Source: Pseudoduganella plicata
GTDB taxonomy: Bacteria > Pseudomonadota > Gammaproteobacteria > Burkholderiales > Burkholderiaceae_D
Assembly: GCF_004421005.1 (NCBI RefSeq)
Contig: NZ_CP038026.1
Coordinates: 3,968,001 to 4,032,000, forward strand
Direction: 5' to 3'
DNA length: 64,000 nt
Part shown: piece by piece, positions 9,592 through 17,645 of the stretch
Position numbering within the stretch: position 1 is the first letter of the stretch
Layout: the number at the start of each line of letters is the position of its first letter
Translations under genes and position numbers: made by a program
Notes under the pieces: generated by a model
The model's database searches: none
Seen by the model: the letters and a program-made list of their open reading frames with translations, nothing else
What the model was told of the DNA's origin: nothing

Positions 9592-9660
9592 TCAGGCGGT
9601 ACGGAAGAACGCCACCACTTGCGCCGCCTGCTCCTTGTAGGCGATCAATTCATCCGATCT
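9592..9660 (-). pseudogene. Possible remnant of a hydrolase C-terminus
   Basis: On the minus strand this stretch reads SDELIAYKEQAAQVVAFFRTA and then a stop, which resembles the last helix of an alpha/beta hydrolase. Upstream, the frame quickly loses protein-like character and no start is present. It may be a decayed gene end left between the protease operon and the DUF2244 gene. The rest of the gap 9661-9925 shows nothing I can identify. Confidence 0.3.
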
Positions 9661-9925
9661 TGAGATTGGCGAGTGACATGTCTTCCCCACGTATGAATGT
9701 TTGGCGGCGGGTGCCCGACGTGGGGCAGGTGCTCTTGGTGGCGGCCCGTGGCGTCCATTGTTAATCAAAAGGAACCGGCACCGGCCGGCATCCCGGCGTA
9801 TTGATTGGATGTTGTCTCACGGGAACAACGGAGTGTTGTCCGCCGGGAATGACTGCCCATCTGGCCATGCTTGCATCGTGGCGCCCCTTCCCGCCGTACA
9901 ATGGAGCGAACCCGGGAGGCGCGCT

Positions 9926-10411
9926 GTGAAACGCGATTGGCACACAGGATCGGCAAAGGACGTGGGGCGGCGCGAATGGCTGCTGAAGCGCAATTGCTCG
10001 CTGACGCCGCGCCAGACCATTACGTGCTGGGCGGTGCTGGTGGCGATGTCGCTGGGCACCGGCCTGTTCTGCACGTGGCATGGCGCACCGCTGGTGCTGC
10101 TGTTTACCGCGCTGGAAATCACGGTGGTCACGGCCGCGTTCGTCTTCTACAGCCGCCACGCCACCGACTTCGACCGCATCGTGCTGGACGAGGGCCGCCT
10201 GACCGTCGACAAGATGCGTGGCGGAACAGCACAGCAATACCAACTGGAAGCGCTTTGGCTGCGGGTAACGCCGCCCGCGCGGCGGCGCGACCCGGTACGG
10301 CTGGCCGCCCGTGACGTCACCGTTGAAGTGGGAAGTTATTTGCTCGAGCCGCAGCGGCGGCTGCTGGCGCGCGAGCTGCGCGAAGCGCTGGCCGCTCGAG
10401 GTTCAGGATGA
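9926..10411 (+). CDS. DUF2244 family inner-membrane protein
   Basis: A 161-residue protein with the DUF2244 pattern: REWLLKRNCSLTPRQ followed by two membrane helices (ITCWAVLVAMSLGTGLF and LVLLFTALEITVVTAAFVFY), YSRHATDFDRI and a cytoplasmic beta-rich tail. The start is the GTG at 9926, preceded by GGGAGG at 9914-9919; the frame is open further upstream but without family-like sequence. Members often sit near cytochrome oxidase genes, but none is here. Function is not established. Confidence 0.75.
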   Translation: MKRDWHTGSAKDVGRREWLLKRNCSLTPRQTITCWAVLVAMSLGTGLFCTWHGAPLVLLFTALEITVVTAAFVFYSRHATDFDRIVLDEGRLTVDKMRGGTAQQYQLEALWLRVTPPARRRDPVRLAARDVTVEVGSYLLEPQRRLLARELREALAARGSG

Positions 10412-10419
10412 GCTGCGCT

Positions 10420-10457
10420 AAAAAAAAAAACCTGCCACCGGCAAGGCCAGGGGCAGG
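10420..10457 (-). terminator. Factor-independent terminator of the ompW-like gene
   Basis: Read on the minus strand, CCTGCC (10452-10457) pairs with GGCAGG (10431-10436) and is followed directly by a run of at least ten T. It lies 40 bases past the stop of the OmpW gene. Confidence 0.85.
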
Positions 10458-10496
10458 CAAAGGCTTGGGTAAAGCGGACTGTCTGTTGTCTTGAGA

Positions 10497-11108
10497 TCAG
10501 AAGCGGTAGCCGACGCCGACGCCGAACAGCACCGGGTCGACCTTGACCTTGCCGGCCTTGACGCCGCCGATCAGCACGTCGCTGCGCAGCTGCAGCTTCT
10601 TGACGTCGATGTTCAGCGACCAGTTCTGGCTCAGCTTGTAGTTGACGCCGGCCTGCAACGCGAGGCCCCAGCTGTCGTGCTCCAGGCTGCCCTGCCCATC
10701 CAGGATGTGGTTGCTGGAGAACGTTGTCCAGTTGACGCCGGCACCGATGTACGGGCTCACCGTGGCGTTCGGCATGAAGTGGTATTGCGCCAGCAGCGAC
10801 GGCGGCAGGTGCTTGAAGGTGCCGATGGTCTTGCCGTCCAGATAAACGTCATGTTTCTGCGGGTACGTCAGCACCAGCTCGGCGGCGATATTCGGGGTGA
10901 AGAAATACGAGATATCGATCTCGGGAATGGTCTTGTCGGATACGCCGATGCGGTCCGAGGTGCCGACGCCGGCCAACGGCTCGGATTTATCGGCCGGATC
11001 GATATGCACCGCGCGGGCGCGCACCTGCCACGGGGTCGTTTGCGCCGAGGCTGCCACGGATGACAGGGAGATCGCTGCGGCCAGAACTGCCAGGATGGCT
11101 GTTTTCAT
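10497..11108 (-). CDS. ompW: OmpW family outer-membrane protein
   Basis: A 203-residue protein with an N-terminal signal peptide (MKTAILAVLAAAISLSSVAASA, cut after ASA). The mature part has the OmpW pattern: PEIDISYFFTPNIAAELVL, a central HLPPSLLAQYHF, NATVSPYIGAGVNWTTF, and a last strand ending in F (VGVGYRF), as needed for outer-membrane beta-barrel assembly. OmpW forms an eight-stranded barrel with a hydrophobic channel. The ATG at 11108 was chosen because GAGGAAG lies just upstream and the signal begins there. It has its own terminator and is divergent from the molybdenum hydroxylase operon. Confidence 0.9.
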   Translation of the reverse strand: MKTAILAVLAAAISLSSVAASAQTTPWQVRARAVHIDPADKSEPLAGVGTSDRIGVSDKTIPEIDISYFFTPNIAAELVLTYPQKHDVYLDGKTIGTFKHLPPSLLAQYHFMPNATVSPYIGAGVNWTTFSSNHILDGQGSLEHDSWGLALQAGVNYKLSQNWSLNIDVKKLQLRSDVLIGGVKAGKVKVDPVLFGVGVGYRF

Positions 11109-11279
11109 TTCGCTTCCTCTTGTTGGATGTAGTTTGTTGCTGGCGAGAAGTTTAGTGACGCACCGCAGCAAAAACTTTGACTCAGATCAAAATTGCCCGA
11201 ACGAATACACGGCAAGCAAAACGGCGTAATATTGGCTGCTGCGGCAGCACCATCCCACCCACCCCCTGAGGAGGCAGGC

Positions 11280-11783
11280 ATGAAGCTCAACGTGAACGGT
11301 CAGGTACGCGAATTCGAGGCAGAGGAGGACACGCCGCTGTTGTGGGTGCTGCGCGAACAACTGGGCCTGACGGGCACCAAATACGGCTGCGGCATCGCGC
11401 AATGCGGTGCCTGCACGGTGCACATCGACGGCGAGGCCACGCGCAGCTGCGTGCGGCCTGTCTCCACGGTGACGGCGGCGCAGAAGATCGTCACGATCGA
11501 AGGGCTGTCGCCGGACGGTTCGCACCCCGTGCAGAAGGCCTGGGCCGCGCTCGACGTGCCGCAGTGCGGCTTTTGCCAGTCCGGCATGATCATGGCGGCC
11601 ACCGCCCTGCTAAAAGAAAAACCGAAGCCGACGGATGCCGATATCGACATGGCGATGACGAACATCTGCCGCTGCGGAACGTACAACCGCGTGCGCAAGG
11701 CGATCCACGTCGTCGCGCGGGGCGGCGATCCGAAAACGGCCGGTCTCGCCATCGAGCCGCGCGCCGCCGGGAGCAAGGCATGA
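11280..11783 (+). CDS. iorA: Molybdenum hydroxylase small subunit, two 2Fe-2S centres (IorA-like)
   Basis: A 167-residue iron-sulfur subunit of the xanthine dehydrogenase family, close to isoquinoline 1-oxidoreductase alpha. The plant-type ferredoxin motif is [15 protein letters not shown] with a fourth cysteine in RSC, and the second cluster uses CGFCQSGM and CRCGTY. It passes electrons from the molybdenum site of IorB to an acceptor. The ATG at 11280 follows TGAGGAGG at 11267-11274. It overlaps iorB by four bases (ATGA) and starts the operon that continues into sox genes, so the cytochromes encoded downstream could accept its electrons (inference). Substrate is not predictable. Confidence 0.9.
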   Translation: MKLNVNGQVREFEAEEDTPLLWVLREQLGLTGTKYGCGIAQCGACTVHIDGEATRSCVRPVSTVTAAQKIVTIEGLSPDGSHPVQKAWAALDVPQCGFCQSGMIMAATALLKEKPKPTDADIDMAMTNICRCGTYNRVRKAIHVVARGGDPKTAGLAIEPRAAGSKA

Positions 11784-13942
11784 ACGCCGTCCTCTCGCCC
11801 TCGCGCCGGCGCTTCCTGGGCCATGCCGCCGGCCTGGTGGTCGCTTTCCACATCCCGCTCGAGGCGGCGGCGCAGGACGCGGTCGCGCCCGAAGTGAACG
11901 CCTGGGTGGTCGTGCGGCCGGACGACACCATCGTCATCCGCATCGCCCGCTCCGAGATGGGGCAGGGCACGCTGACAGGTCTCGCCCAGCTGGTGGCCGA
12001 AGAACTGGACGCGGACTGGAACAAGGTCACGACGGAATATCCGACACCGGGCACGAACCTGGCGCGCAAGCGCGTCTGGGGCAGCTTCTCGACCGGCGGC
12101 AGCCGCGGCGTACGCGAATCGCATGATTACGTGCGCAAGGGCGGCGCGGCGGCACGCATGATGCTGGTGCAGGCCGCGGCGGCCCAGTGGAACGTGCCGG
12201 TCACCGAGTGCCGGGCCGCCGGCAGTGTGATCACGCACGTGCCGACGGGCCGCTCTCTAACCTACGGCAGCGTCGCTGCCGCGGCAGGCAAGCTGGCGCC
12301 GCCGCAGGACGTGGTACTGAAAGACCCGAAGGACTGGAAGATCGCCGGCAGGCGCCTGGCGCGGCTGGACACCGTGGAGAAAACCACGGGCAAGCAGATT
12401 TACGGCATGGACCTGGCCTTGCCCGGCATGCTCAATGCCGCGATCCGCGATTGCCCCGTCTTCGGCGGCAAGGTCAAGAGCTTCGATGCGGACGCCATCA
12501 GGAGCCGTCCCGGCGTGAAGAAAGTGCTGCAGGTGGGCGATTCGGCAGTGGCAGTCGTTGCCGATACGTGGTGGCGGGCCAAGACCGCGCTCGATGCGCT
12601 GCCGATCGAATGGGACAAGGGACCGAACGCGGGCCTGTCCAGCGCCGATATCGCAGCGACATTGAAGGCAGGCCTGGACGCTCCCGACGCGGTGGCGGGC
12701 AACGCCAATGGCGACGCCAAGGCGGCGCTCGCCGGCGCCGCGCGCAAGCTGGAAGCGGTGTACTCGTACCCGTACCAGAACCACGCGACGATGGAAACGA
12801 TGAACGCGACGGCGAAGTGGACGCCGCAGCGCTGCGAAGTCTGGACGCCCACGCAGAACGGCGAGGCGGCGCTGGCCGCGGCATCCGAAGCGGCCGGGCT
12901 GCCGCAGATGCAGTGCGACGTGTATAAACTGCACCTGGGCGGCGGCTTTGGCCGGCGCGGCGCCGTGCACGACTGGGTGCGCCAGGCGGTACTGATCGCG
13001 AAAGAGATGCCGGGCACCCCGGTGAAACTAATCTGGACCCGCGAAGAGGACATGCTGCACGGCCGCTATCACCCTGTCACGCAGTGCAAGCTGACGGCGG
13101 GGCTGGACAAGGAGGGCAACCTGACGGCACTGCACATGCGCATCTCCGGCCAGTCGATCCTCGCCGCCGTGCTGCCGGCGAACGTCAAGGACGGCAAGGA
13201 CCCGGCCGTGTTCCAGGGATTGAACGCGCCAGGGCCGGAAGCGTCGTTCGGCTACACGGTGCCGAACCTCTTGATCGATCACGCGATGCGCAACCCGCCC
13301 GTGCCGCCCGGATTCTGGCGCGGCGTGAACCTGAACCAGAATGCGATCTATGTCGAGTGCTTCCTTGACGAGATCGCGCATGCCACGCGCCAGGACCCGC
13401 TGGCACTGCGCCGCAAGCTGATGAAGGACAGTCCGAAGCACCTGGCGGTGCTGAACGCCGTCGCCGCGAAAGTCGGCTGGGGCAAGCCGCCGAAGAAGGG
13501 CGTCTACCGCGGCCTGGCGCAGACGATGGGCTTTGGCAGCTACGTCGCCGCCTGCGCCGAGGTGTCCGTCAACAAGGACGGCAAGCTGAAGATCCACCGC
13601 ATCGTCGCGGCCACCGATCCGGGCCACGTCGTCAATCCGCAGCAGGTCGAGGCGCAGATCGAGGGCTCGTTCGTGTACGGCCTGTCCGCCGCGCTGTACG
13701 GCGCCTGCACGTTGAAAGACGGCCAGATGGAACAGTCGAACTTCGACACCTACCAGGTCATGAAGCTGGACGACATGCCGGCGGTCGAGTCGATCCTCAT
13801 GCCGTCCGGCGGCTTCTGGGGCGGCGTGGGCGAGCCGACGATCGCCGTGGCCGCTCCGGCCGTGCTGAACGCGATCTTCGCCGCAACGGGCAAGCGCATA
13901 CGCGACCTGCCGCTGAAGAACCACAGTCTGAAAAAGGCATGA
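11780..13942 (+). CDS. iorB: Molybdenum hydroxylase large subunit, exported by Tat (IorB-like)
   Basis: A 720-residue molybdopterin-binding subunit. The N-terminus carries a twin-arginine signal ([11 protein letters not shown]), so the IorAB complex is probably exported folded to the periplasm. Family motifs include [35 protein letters not shown] for the cofactor, and [14 protein letters not shown] near the C-terminus with the conserved glutamate that acts in hydroxylation. Length fits the periplasmic single-chain IorB group. Named isoquinoline oxidoreductase by family only; aldehydes or N-heterocycles are equally possible. The soxX start is eight bases after the stop, which is an unusual neighbour for this enzyme. 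Confidence 0.9.
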   Translation: MNAVLSPSRRRFLGHAAGLVVAFHIPLEAAAQDAVAPEVNAWVVVRPDDTIVIRIARSEMGQGTLTGLAQLVAEELDADWNKVTTEYPTPGTNLARKRVWGSFSTGGSRGVRESHDYVRKGGAAARMMLVQAAAAQWNVPVTECRAAGSVITHVPTGRSLTYGSVAAAAGKLAPPQDVVLKDPKDWKIAGRRLARLDTVEKTTGKQIYGMDLALPGMLNAAIRDCPVFGGKVKSFDADAIRSRPGVKKVLQVGDSAVAVVADTWWRAKTALDALPIEWDKGPNAGLSSADIAATLKAGLDAPDAVAGNANGDAKAALAGAARKLEAVYSYPYQNHATMETMNATAKWTPQRCEVWTPTQNGEAALAAASEAAGLPQMQCDVYKLHLGGGFGRRGAVHDWVRQAVLIAKEMPGTPVKLIWTREEDMLHGRYHPVTQCKLTAGLDKEGNLTALHMRISGQSILAAVLPANVKDGKDPAVFQGLNAPGPEASFGYTVPNLLIDHAMRNPPVPPGFWRGVNLNQNAIYVECFLDEIAHATRQDPLALRRKLMKDSPKHLAVLNAVAAKVGWGKPPKKGVYRGLAQTMGFGSYVAACAEVSVNKDGKLKIHRIVAATDPGHVVNPQQVEAQIEGSFVYGLSAALYGACTLKDGQMEQSNFDTYQVMKLDDMPAVESILMPSGGFWGGVGEPTIAVAAPAVLNAIFAATGKRIRDLPLKNHSLKKA

Positions 13943-13949
13943 GGCGGGA

Positions 13950-14456
13950 ATGAGGGGATGGCTGACCGGGCGGCTGACCGAGGGGACTGCCCTCTTCAAC
14001 CTCCTTGGCCGACGCTCGCCGCAAGCGCTGGCAAGGGGTCTGTCCCCGGTGTTGCTGGCGTGTGCCATCGCCCACCCGGCAGCGCAAGCGGCGACCGACA
14101 GCCTGCCGAATCCCCTCCCAGGCGCAGCAAAGGGCAATCCGGCCCGCGGCCGCGCCATCGTCGCCAACCGCCAACTGGGCCTGTGCCTGCTGTGCCACAC
14201 GGCCCCGATCCCCGAGGAACCGTTCCAGGGCAATCTGGCCCCCAACCTGGCGGGTGCGGGATCGCGCTGGACGGTCCCCCAACTGCGCCTGCGCATTGCC
14301 GATTCCTCCGTCATCAACCCCGGCACGATCATGCCGGCGTACCACCGCGTTACCGGCCTGTCGCGGGTCGCGCCGGCGCAGCAGGGCAAGCCGATCCTGT
14401 CCGCCCAGCAGATCGAAGACGTGGTAGCGTATCTGCAAACCCTGCGCACGCCATGA
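13950..14456 (+). CDS. soxX: SoxX, monohaem cytochrome c of the sulfur-oxidising complex
   Basis: A 168-residue exported cytochrome c. A long N-terminal region ends in a signal-like stretch (SPVLLACAIAHPAAQAA); one haem site C79-LL-C82-H83 and a later methionine (GTIMPAYHR) give typical ligands. The segment NLAPNLAGAGSRWTVPQLRLR is characteristic of SoxX. SoxX pairs with SoxA to couple sulfur compounds to SoxY. The annotated ATG has about 20 extra residues before the hydrophobic core, so a start further in is possible. It overlaps soxY by four bases. Confidence 0.9.
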   Translation: MRGWLTGRLTEGTALFNLLGRRSPQALARGLSPVLLACAIAHPAAQAATDSLPNPLPGAAKGNPARGRAIVANRQLGLCLLCHTAPIPEEPFQGNLAPNLAGAGSRWTVPQLRLRIADSSVINPGTIMPAYHRVTGLSRVAPAQQGKPILSAQQIEDVVAYLQTLRTP

Positions 14457-14905
14457 ATCCCAATCGCCACCGCCGCCAGCTGATCGCCGCAGGCACGCTG
14501 CTGGCGCTGGTGCGCCCGGCCGCCGCAACGCCGGAACGGCTGGCGCAGGCCATCGCCGCCTACACCGGCAATACGCCGGCGAAGACGGGCCGCGTCGCGT
14601 TCGAAATCGCCCAGCTGATCGACAACGGCAACGCCGTGCCGGTCACGATCAGGGTGGACAGCCCGATGACAGCGCAGGATCATGTGACGGACATCGCCAT
14701 CTTCAACGAGAAGAATCCGGAAGTGGACGTGATCCGCTGCACCCTGGGCCCGCGTGCGGGCCGCGCCCAGGTGTCGACGCGCATCCGCCTGGCCACGTCG
14801 CAGAAGCTGACGGCCGTGGCAAAGCTGAGCGATGGCAGCTGCTGGCAGCAGACGGTGGACGTTATCGTCACCCTTGCCGCCTGCATCGAAGGGGAGGCGC
14901 CGTGA
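14453..14905 (+). CDS. soxY: SoxY sulfur carrier with atypical C-terminus
   Basis: A 150-residue Tat-type exported protein (MNPNRHRRQLIAAGTLLAL). The body matches SoxY: NAVPVTIRVDSPM, VTDIAIFNEKNPEVDVI, and LATSQKLTAVAKLSDG. SoxY normally ends in a mobile GGCGG arm whose cysteine carries the sulfur substrate. Here the end is VTLAACIEGEAP: a cysteine is present at nearly the right place but the flanking glycines are gone and a six-residue charged tail follows. It may carry sulfur with altered partner fit, or be a SoxY-like protein with another job. It overlaps soxX by four bases and touches soxZ. Confidence 0.85.
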   Translation: MNPNRHRRQLIAAGTLLALVRPAAATPERLAQAIAAYTGNTPAKTGRVAFEIAQLIDNGNAVPVTIRVDSPMTAQDHVTDIAIFNEKNPEVDVIRCTLGPRAGRAQVSTRIRLATSQKLTAVAKLSDGSCWQQTVDVIVTLAACIEGEAP

Positions 14906-15228
14906 TGGCACGTGCACTGATCCATATGCCCGCGACGGCGAAGGCCGGCGACATCGTCGAGATCCGCGCGCTGATCGCGCACCCGATGGAATCCGGCTAC
15001 CGGGCCGGCGCGGATGGCAGGACGGTACCGCAGGACGTCATCCGCACGTTCACCTGCACGTATGGCGGCGAGCCGGTATTCGCCGCCGAACTGCACCCGG
15101 CCATCTCGGCCAATCCGTATCTTGCGTTTTTCACGCGCGCCACCGTCAGCGGCACGCTGGAGTTCACCTGGCGCGGCGATCGGGGGTTCGCGCAGACGGA
15201 GCGCATGACGCTGACGGTGACGCCGTGA
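14905..15228 (+). CDS. soxZ: SoxZ, partner of the SoxY sulfur carrier
   Basis: A 107-residue protein of SoxZ type (ARALIHMPATAKAGDIVEIRALIAH, later FTCTYGGEPVF and ATVSGTLEFTW). SoxZ forms the heterodimer with SoxY in the periplasm; it has no signal of its own and is normally carried by SoxY. I prefer ATG 14905 over GTG 14902 because GGAGG at 14893-14897 is then seven bases away. The gene overlaps soxA by four bases. Confidence 0.9.
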   Translation: MARALIHMPATAKAGDIVEIRALIAHPMESGYRAGADGRTVPQDVIRTFTCTYGGEPVFAAELHPAISANPYLAFFTRATVSGTLEFTWRGDRGFAQTERMTLTVTP

Positions 15229-15983
15229 AGCGCTGGTGCGCATTGCTTGCTGTTTCGGTGGCGGCGGCAACGAGTGCACAGGACACCCGCAAGTCCGGCG
15301 CCGAATTCATGGGCGAATCGACCCGCGCCATGCAGCGCGACGACACGCAGAACCCGGCGATGCTGTGGGTAGCCGGCGGCGAGAGCTTGTGGAACGCCAG
15401 CGCGGGCAAGGCGAACAAGAGCTGCGCTGCCTGCCACGGCGACGCCGCACGCGGCATGCGCGGCGTCGCCACGCGGTACCCGGCCTTCGACGGCGGCAGC
15501 GGCAAGGCGGTCACGCTGGGCGAACGCATCAACCTGTGCCGGACCGGCCGGCAGCACGCGGAGCCCTTCAGGGCCGAATCGGAGCCGCTGCTGAGTCTGG
15601 AAGCCTATGTGGCGTTGCAGTCGCGCGGCATGCCGGTGACGCCGCCGGCGGATGCGGCAACGCGCGCGGCGGCGGAGCGGGGCAGGGCGCTGTACTTCCA
15701 GCGCATCGGCCAGCTGAACCTGTCGTGCGCGCAGTGCCACGACGACAACCCGGGCCGCAAGCTGGCCGGTGCCACCATCCCGCAGGGGCATGCCAACGCC
15801 TACCCGATCTATCGCCTGGAATGGCAGGGCATGGGCAGCCTGCAGCGGCGGCTGCGCAACTGCATGACCGGCGTGCGTGCCGAGGTGCCGCCGCTCGGGG
15901 CGCAAGACCTCGTCGACCTGGAGGCATGGCTGGCGCTGCGCGCGCGGGGTATGCCGCTGGAGTCGCCCGGCGTTCGACCATGA
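15225..15983 (+). CDS. soxA: SoxA, dihaem cytochrome c subunit
   Basis: A 252-residue exported cytochrome with GTG start overlapping the soxZ stop and a signal peptide ending near TSAQD. Two haem sites are visible: C67-AA-C70-H71 and C168-AQ-C171-H172; Cys213 in RLRNCMTG is placed as the cysteine ligand that carries persulfide in the SoxAX active site. It therefore belongs to the dihaem SoxA type. With SoxX it should attach thiosulfate or similar compounds to SoxY. The following cytochrome gene overlaps or is 12 bases away depending on its start. Confidence 0.92.
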   Translation: MKRWCALLAVSVAAATSAQDTRKSGAEFMGESTRAMQRDDTQNPAMLWVAGGESLWNASAGKANKSCAACHGDAARGMRGVATRYPAFDGGSGKAVTLGERINLCRTGRQHAEPFRAESEPLLSLEAYVALQSRGMPVTPPADAATRAAAERGRALYFQRIGQLNLSCAQCHDDNPGRKLAGATIPQGHANAYPIYRLEWQGMGSLQRRLRNCMTGVRAEVPPLGAQDLVDLEAWLALRARGMPLESPGVRP

Positions 15984-15994
15984 AAGGAGCAGCG

Positions 15995-16306
15995 ATGCGA
16001 TCTGGTGTTCTTGTTCCTGTCCTGGCGCTCGCCAGCCTGCACGCCGTCGCGGCCGAACCCGTGGGCAGCGGCGCACGCCTTGCGGCGACCTGTACGGCGT
16101 GCCACGGCGTCGCCCCTGTCGATGGCAATGCGCTGCCGCCGCTGACGGGACAGTCGCAGCAAGCGCTGCTGGCAAGCCTGCGCGCGTTCAGGGCGGGCAC
16201 GCGTCCCGCCACGATCATGACGCAGCTGGCCAGGGGTTACACGGATGAGCAGCTGGCGCAGATCGCCGCGTGGTTCGCGGCGCAGCCGGGGGAGAAGCGC
16301 AAATGA
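15995..16306 (+). CDS. soxE: Small c-type cytochrome, likely haem subunit of sulfide dehydrogenase
   Basis: A 103-residue exported class I cytochrome c with signal peptide (RSGVLVPVLALASLHAVAAE) and one haem site C33-TA-C36-H37; a methionine in TIMTQLARGYTD is the probable sixth ligand. ATG 15995 is preferred over 15980 because AAGGAG lies five bases before it. Its position directly before, and overlapping by four bases, the flavoprotein gene suggests that it is the cytochrome subunit of flavocytochrome c sulfide dehydrogenase (SoxE/FccA). Confidence 0.85.
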   Translation: MRSGVLVPVLALASLHAVAAEPVGSGARLAATCTACHGVAPVDGNALPPLTGQSQQALLASLRAFRAGTRPATIMTQLARGYTDEQLAQIAAWFAAQPGEKRK

Positions 16307-17568
16307 AGCGCCGCACTTTTCTCCACGCGGGCGGCGCGGCGGCCCTGCTGGCCGGCTGCGCCGCGGTTGCGCCGAAAGCGAAGCCGCATGTCGTCGTGAT
16401 CGGCGGCGGATACGGCGGCGCCACTGCGGCGAAATATGTACGGCTGTGGAGCGCCGGTGAGATCGACGTCACGCTGGTCGAACCCAATCCCGCCTTCGTC
16501 TCGTGCCCGCTGTCGAACCTCGTACTGGGCGGCTCGCGCCGCATCGACGACCTGACGGTGAGCTACGACCGGCTGACAACCCGCCACGGCTTGCGCGTGC
16601 TGCGCGACAGCGCGCGCGCCATCGATGCTGGAAAACGCACCGTGCTGCTGTCGGGCGGTACGCAGCTCCGATACGACCGGCTGATCGTCTCTCCCGGCAT
16701 CGAGTTCCTGCCGGATGCACTGCCGGGCATGGCGGTATCGGGCGCGTACGATGGCGTGCTGCACGCGTGGAAGGCCGGTCCGCAGACGGTGGCGTTGCGC
16801 GCGCAGCTTGAAGCGATGCCCGATGGCGGTGTCTATGCGCTGTCGGTGCCGCTGGCGCCATACCGCTGTCCGCCCGGACCTTACGAGCGTGCCTGCCAGG
16901 TTGCGTTCTACTTCAGCCGCCATAAGCCCCGCTCCAAGGTACTGCTGCTGGACGCGAACGACGATGTCGTGTCCAAGGGCCCGCTGTTCAGGCGCATCTG
17001 GAAGGAGCACTATGCCGGCATCATCGAGTATCGGCCGGGTTTTAAAACGGTCGATGTCGATGCCGGCACGAAGACGGCCATCTCCGAGCTGGGCGAAGCC
17101 GTACGCGCCGACGTGCTGAACGTCGTCCCGCCCCACCGCGCCGGCGCCATCGCATCGCAGGCCGGTCTGGCCAACGCGAACGGGCGCTGGTGCGAGGTCG
17201 ATTTCCTCACGTTTGAATCGACCCAGGCGCCCGGCATCCACGTCATCGGCGACGCCATCCAGACCGCGCCGCTGATGCCCAAGTCCGCGCACATGGCGAA
17301 CCAGCACGGTAAAGTTTGCGCGGCCGCCGTGGTGGATTTGCTGAGCGGCCGCGCGCCGTACCCGGCGCCGATGCTGACCAACACCTGCTACAGCTTCGTC
17401 TCCGACGTGGACGTCATTCACGTCGCCTCCGTGCACGCCTACGATGCGGCGAAGAAGACGCTGCTGGTGGTGCCGGGATCGGGCGGGCTGTCCGCGAAGG
17501 AAAGCCCGCTGGAAGGCAGCCATGCGTTCAGCTGGGCAGCCAATATCTGGGCCGATACGCTGGCGTAA
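16303..17568 (+). CDS. soxF: Flavocytochrome c sulfide dehydrogenase, flavoprotein subunit (SoxF/FccB)
   Basis: A 421-residue FAD protein that oxidises sulfide or hydropolysulfide in the periplasm and passes electrons to its cytochrome subunit. The N-terminus has a Tat-like RRTFLHAGG followed by a lipobox-like LLAGC. The FAD fold is VVVIGGGYGGATAAKYV; the family cysteines lie in SCPLSNLVLGG and in YRCPPGPYERACQ. A C-terminal flavocytochrome domain follows (LTNTCYSFVSDVDVIHVA). It ends the sox operon. The gap to tssF (77 bases) contains a weak CAGGC/GCCTG hairpin but no clear terminator. Confidence 0.9.
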   Translation: MKRRTFLHAGGAAALLAGCAAVAPKAKPHVVVIGGGYGGATAAKYVRLWSAGEIDVTLVEPNPAFVSCPLSNLVLGGSRRIDDLTVSYDRLTTRHGLRVLRDSARAIDAGKRTVLLSGGTQLRYDRLIVSPGIEFLPDALPGMAVSGAYDGVLHAWKAGPQTVALRAQLEAMPDGGVYALSVPLAPYRCPPGPYERACQVAFYFSRHKPRSKVLLLDANDDVVSKGPLFRRIWKEHYAGIIEYRPGFKTVDVDAGTKTAISELGEAVRADVLNVVPPHRAGAIASQAGLANANGRWCEVDFLTFESTQAPGIHVIGDAIQTAPLMPKSAHMANQHGKVCAAAVVDLLSGRAPYPAPMLTNTCYSFVSDVDVIHVASVHAYDAAKKTLLVVPGSGGLSAKESPLEGSHAFSWAANIWADTLA

Positions 17569-17645
17569 GCGCTTGTGCTAACGCAAACGCAGGCGCCCAT
17601 GCCTGTGTAACCATTGCTTCTCGTAAATCTTTGCGATGCGGGACA

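Noticed and set aside
9507-9764. Open frame spanning the gap after the small protein gene
   Set aside because: Overlaps the end of the small protein in another frame and shows no protein-like pattern.
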